DNA of 64,000 nucleotides from Deltaproteobacteria bacterium. Lineage in GTDB: Bacteria; Desulfobacterota; B13-G15; RBG-16-54-18. Positions 61,873-64,000 of the stretch are shown here, one piece after another. The stretch spans positions 186,001-250,000 of the forward strand of contig JAFGNJ010000005.1 in assembly GCA_016927065.1 (NCBI GenBank), written 5' to 3'. Each line of letters starts with the position of its first letter. Position 1 is the stretch's first letter. The position numbers and the translations under genes are program-made. Under the pieces are notes generated by a model that saw only the letters and a program-made list of their open reading frames with translations, ran no database searches and was not told the origin of the DNA.

Positions 61873-63441
61873 TTATTTTGCGTATTCTACCGCTCTTGTT
61901 TCTCGGATAACTGTTACCTTTATCTGCCCGGGATAGCTTAACTCTTTCTCAATCTTGCGTGCGATATCTTTTGAAAGCACTACCGCCTCCTCATCGGAGA
62001 TCTCCTCATTTTGTACAATAATACGCACCTCTCTGCCTGCTTGAATGGCATAGGATTTTTCCACACCCGAGAAAGAACTTGCGATTTCTTCAAGGTCCTC
62101 AAGGCGCTTAACATAAGTTTCAAGCATCTCCCTGCGGGCTCCAGGCCGAGCACCGGAGAGGGCATCTGCCGCTTGAAGTAAAACCGCCAAGATATTATTG
62201 GTATCGGCTTCATCATGGTGGGCGGCAATGGCATCTACCACCTCTGCAGATTCTCCATATTTTTTGGCAAGATCAGCGCCGATAGTTGCGTGAACCCCTT
62301 CTACTTCATGATCCACCGCCTTACCGATATCATGAAGAAGCCCGGCCCGTTTGGCGAGCTTCACGTTGAGATTCAATTCAGATGCCATGATCCCACAGAG
62401 GAAGGCCACTTCTAGTGAATGCTGATAGACATTTTGGGCAAAGCTGGTTCTATACCGCAACTTGCCGACCAGCTTGGTCAATTCGGCGTGCAATCCATGT
62501 ACCCCGACGTCCAAGGCAGCCCGTTCCCCTGCCTCTTTGATTTCGGTTTCTATCTCCTGTTCCACCTTGGCAACAATCTCTTCAATACGAGTCGGGTGAA
62601 TCCTCCCGTCACTGATCAATCGCTCGAGGGCTACCCGTGCGACCTCACGTCTCACGGGGTTAAATCCCGAAATGATAACTGCTTCAGGGGTATCGTCGAT
62701 GATAAGATCAACGCCGGTGGCCGCTTCTAAGGCCCGAATGTTCCTCCCTTCCCTTCCGATTATCCTCCCTTTCATCTCTTCATTGGGGAGATTGACCAAT
62801 GAAACCGTTTTCTCCATCACGTACTCGCCAGCATACCGCTGCACAGCTAAGCTAATAACTTCCTTTGCCTTCTTGGCCGACTGTTCCCGGAGTTCCTCCT
62901 CAATCTCCTTTATTTTCTTGGCAGCCTCGTGCCGTGCCTCGTTTTCCATCCTTTCCATCAACAATTTTTTGGCATCTTCAGAGGTGATATGGGCGACCTT
63001 CTCCAAACGCCCTTTTTCTTCAGCCACAAGTTCTTGATACTTTTTCTCCTGCTCCTTCACCAATTTTTCCTGCTCTCCGAGAGCGCTTTCTTTCTTGTTG
63101 ATCTCGATCTCTTTTGAATCCAATATGTCAACCTTTTTGTCTATATTTTCCTCTCTTTGCAAAAGCCTTTTTTCTAACCTTTGAAGCTCAGACTTCTTAT
63201 CGGCCATTTCCTTATCGAAATCGGCCTTAGCCTGATACAGGGTATCCTTGGCTTGAAGCTCTGCTTCCTTTTGTACCATCTCTGCCTTCTTCTTAGCCTC
63301 GGCTAACGTCCTTTCCGCAATCTTTTCTGCTGAATCTAATTGAGACTCTCCTAACTTCTTCCGTATAAAAAACCCTGCGGCAACCCCCAACGCACCAGCG
63401 AAGATAAAAGCAGCGGTAAAAATCAAGACGGACATCTGCAT
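61873..63441 (-). CDS. rny: Ribonuclease Y
   Basis: 522 residues. N-terminal helix ([20 protein letters not shown]), coiled coil ~35-185, KH domain ([19 protein letters not shown], ~215-275), HD domain with [15 protein letters not shown] and HHDEADTNN (~340-430), and the conserved C-terminal tail. It is a membrane-bound endonuclease that starts mRNA decay. AAGGAGG precedes the ATG. Confidence 0.96.
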   Translation of the reverse strand: MQMSVLIFTAAFIFAGALGVAAGFFIRKKLGESQLDSAEKIAERTLAEAKKKAEMVQKEAELQAKDTLYQAKADFDKEMADKKSELQRLEKRLLQREENIDKKVDILDSKEIEINKKESALGEQEKLVKEQEKKYQELVAEEKGRLEKVAHITSEDAKKLLMERMENEARHEAAKKIKEIEEELREQSAKKAKEVISLAVQRYAGEYVMEKTVSLVNLPNEEMKGRIIGREGRNIRALEAATGVDLIIDDTPEAVIISGFNPVRREVARVALERLISDGRIHPTRIEEIVAKVEQEIETEIKEAGERAALDVGVHGLHAELTKLVGKLRYRTSFAQNVYQHSLEVAFLCGIMASELNLNVKLAKRAGLLHDIGKAVDHEVEGVHATIGADLAKKYGESAEVVDAIAAHHDEADTNNILAVLLQAADALSGARPGARREMLETYVKRLEDLEEIASSFSGVEKSYAIQAGREVRIIVQNEEISDEEAVVLSKDIARKIEKELSYPGQIKVTVIRETRAVEYAK

Positions 63442-63489
63442 TGATGCACCTCCTTACTGGTATTCATACAATACCTGGGGCTTAGCTCA

Positions 63490-63640
63490 AGAAAAAAGGG
63501 TGGGTTGTTAAAGCAGGGAATCCCTCAACTCAGGGAACATCCTCCTGTAACTGTTTGTTGCGTCTGTGAGCAATCACTATACAACTGCTGAAATGTCGCA
63601 ATCAATTCCCTTACCTTATACACACTGCTTTTTATTCCAT
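63490..63640 (-). ncRNA. Candidate structured RNA (possible 6S-like) between zapA and rny
   Basis: The 272-bp gap has no frame of note. AAAGCAGGGAAT (63510-63521) pairs with ATTCCC (63605-63610) and TGCTTT (63626-63631), making a long-range closing stem with a 14-nt bulge; a local TCCCT/AGGGA hairpin (63521-63536) sits inside. On the minus strand a T-run (63497-63492) could end it. 6S RNA often lies next to zapA, which prompts the suggestion, but I see no clear consensus. A second hairpin AAAGGCC/GGCCTTT is at 63642-63659. Confidence 0.3.
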
Positions 63641-63641
63641 C

Positions 63642-63664
63642 AAAGGCCCAACGGCCTTTTTGGG
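63642..63664 (+). terminator. Hairpin with T-run
   Basis: AAAGGCC (63642-63648), CAAC loop, GGCCTTT (63653-63659), then TT on the plus strand; on the minus strand it is followed by only TTT. It may end zapA on the minus strand or a plus-strand RNA. Confidence 0.55.
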
Positions 63665-63713
63665 GAGGCTAATCCTACTCGACAGCTTGGTACCCACTCA
63701 CCTTTTTCCCCGT

Positions 63714-63998
63714 TCACCCCATCTTTAAAGTAATAAACTCCTCCAATCGATCGGCTTTGTCCTGTATTCGCTGTAAGAGCTCTTCTTTGTTAACCTTCTC
63801 CTGCAAATATTGTTGGGCGATATTCAAGGCTGTCAGAATAGCTATATGTAGACTGTCCACCGACTTCGTATTCTCTGCAACCTCTTGCATCTTACCGTCC
63901 ACATAGGCAGCTACCTGTTTTACCTGCTCCTCAGAAAACTCACTCTTTATTGAATATCGTTGGCCAAAAATCTCAACTTCAATATTCCTCTTCACCAT
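63714..63998 (-). CDS. zapA: Cell division protein ZapA-like
   Basis: 94 residues; the ATG is two bases from the right window edge, so the promoter is unseen. VEIFGQRYSIKSEFSEEQVKQ is the ZapA N-domain, followed by a long coiled coil (LTALNIAQQYLQEKVNKEEL). It cross-links FtsZ filaments at mid-cell. Position before rny is common in this phylum (from memory). Confidence 0.85.
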   Translation of the reverse strand: MVKRNIEVEIFGQRYSIKSEFSEEQVKQVAAYVDGKMQEVAENTKSVDSLHIAILTALNIAQQYLQEKVNKEELLQRIQDKADRLEEFITLKMG

Positions 63999-64000
63999 CA

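Overview
The window looks like a chromosomal segment of a Gram-negative anaerobe, most plausibly a Desulfobacterota (deltaproteobacterial) lineage; that placement is inference from gene content only. LpxC, TolC and RpoH-type sigma-32 indicate a diderm. RNase Y, 2-hydroxyacyl-CoA dehydratase-like proteins, butyrate kinase, SelA and an apparent selenocysteine-containing thioredoxin-fold protein point to an anaerobic, selenocysteine-using bacterium.

Layout. 1-3 kb: end of an ATP-grasp gene and a family 2 glycosyltransferase, convergent with a phytoene-desaturase-like flavoprotein. 3.3-6.8 kb: radical SAM/SPASM protein and two 2-hydroxyacyl-CoA dehydratase-family proteins. 7-16.9 kb: TolC-like porin, aconitase, two tandem paralogous micro-membrane peptides, a zinc-ribbon protein, a HEPN gene followed by an apparently decayed nucleotidyltransferase partner, BrkB-type membrane protein, PilZ protein, exported HEAT-like protein and an amidohydrolase relic. 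16.9-19.2 kb: HisF, DksA-like regulator, GalT.

19.2-43.1 kb is an accessory catabolic block. A 5' half of a tRNA-Leu lies at its left edge, and a 3' half of a tRNA-Asn plus an intact tRNA-Leu(TAA) at its right edge. It holds an IclR regulator (apparently with an ATT start), a cyclase-type hydrolase, a cupin, a beta-keto acid cleavage enzyme (BKACE), an SDR, a hydroxyacyl-CoA dehydrogenase-family enzyme, acetoacetate-CoA ligase, a PAS-LuxR regulator, a complete Liv-type ABC importer, AcpS, phosphotransacylase, butyrate kinase, an acyl carrier protein, a CocE-type hydrolase and three redox proteins. The parts fit one scheme: import, hydrolysis, oxidation to a beta-keto acid, BKACE cleavage to acyl-CoA plus acetoacetate, acetoacetate activation, and ATP recovery from the acyl-CoA through acyl phosphate. 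This scheme is inferred, and the substrate is unknown.

43.3-46 kb carries two exported proteins with the same C-terminal MORN-type module, each preceded by a hairpin and T-run, and a small membrane protein. 46-50 kb: the candidate selenoprotein (in-frame TGA exactly at the first redox cysteine), MurI, a response-regulator-LpxC fusion, Hsp20 and sigma-32. 51-64 kb is mostly housekeeping: dGTPase, two unrecognised small proteins, a HemN-like radical SAM protein, SelA, RluD-type pseudouridine synthase, YfiH/PgeF, YggT, YggU, a membrane-anchored gluzincin-like peptidase, ferritin-like protein, TyrS, YmdB-like phosphoesterase, RNase Y, a candidate structured RNA, and ZapA cut close to its start by the window end.
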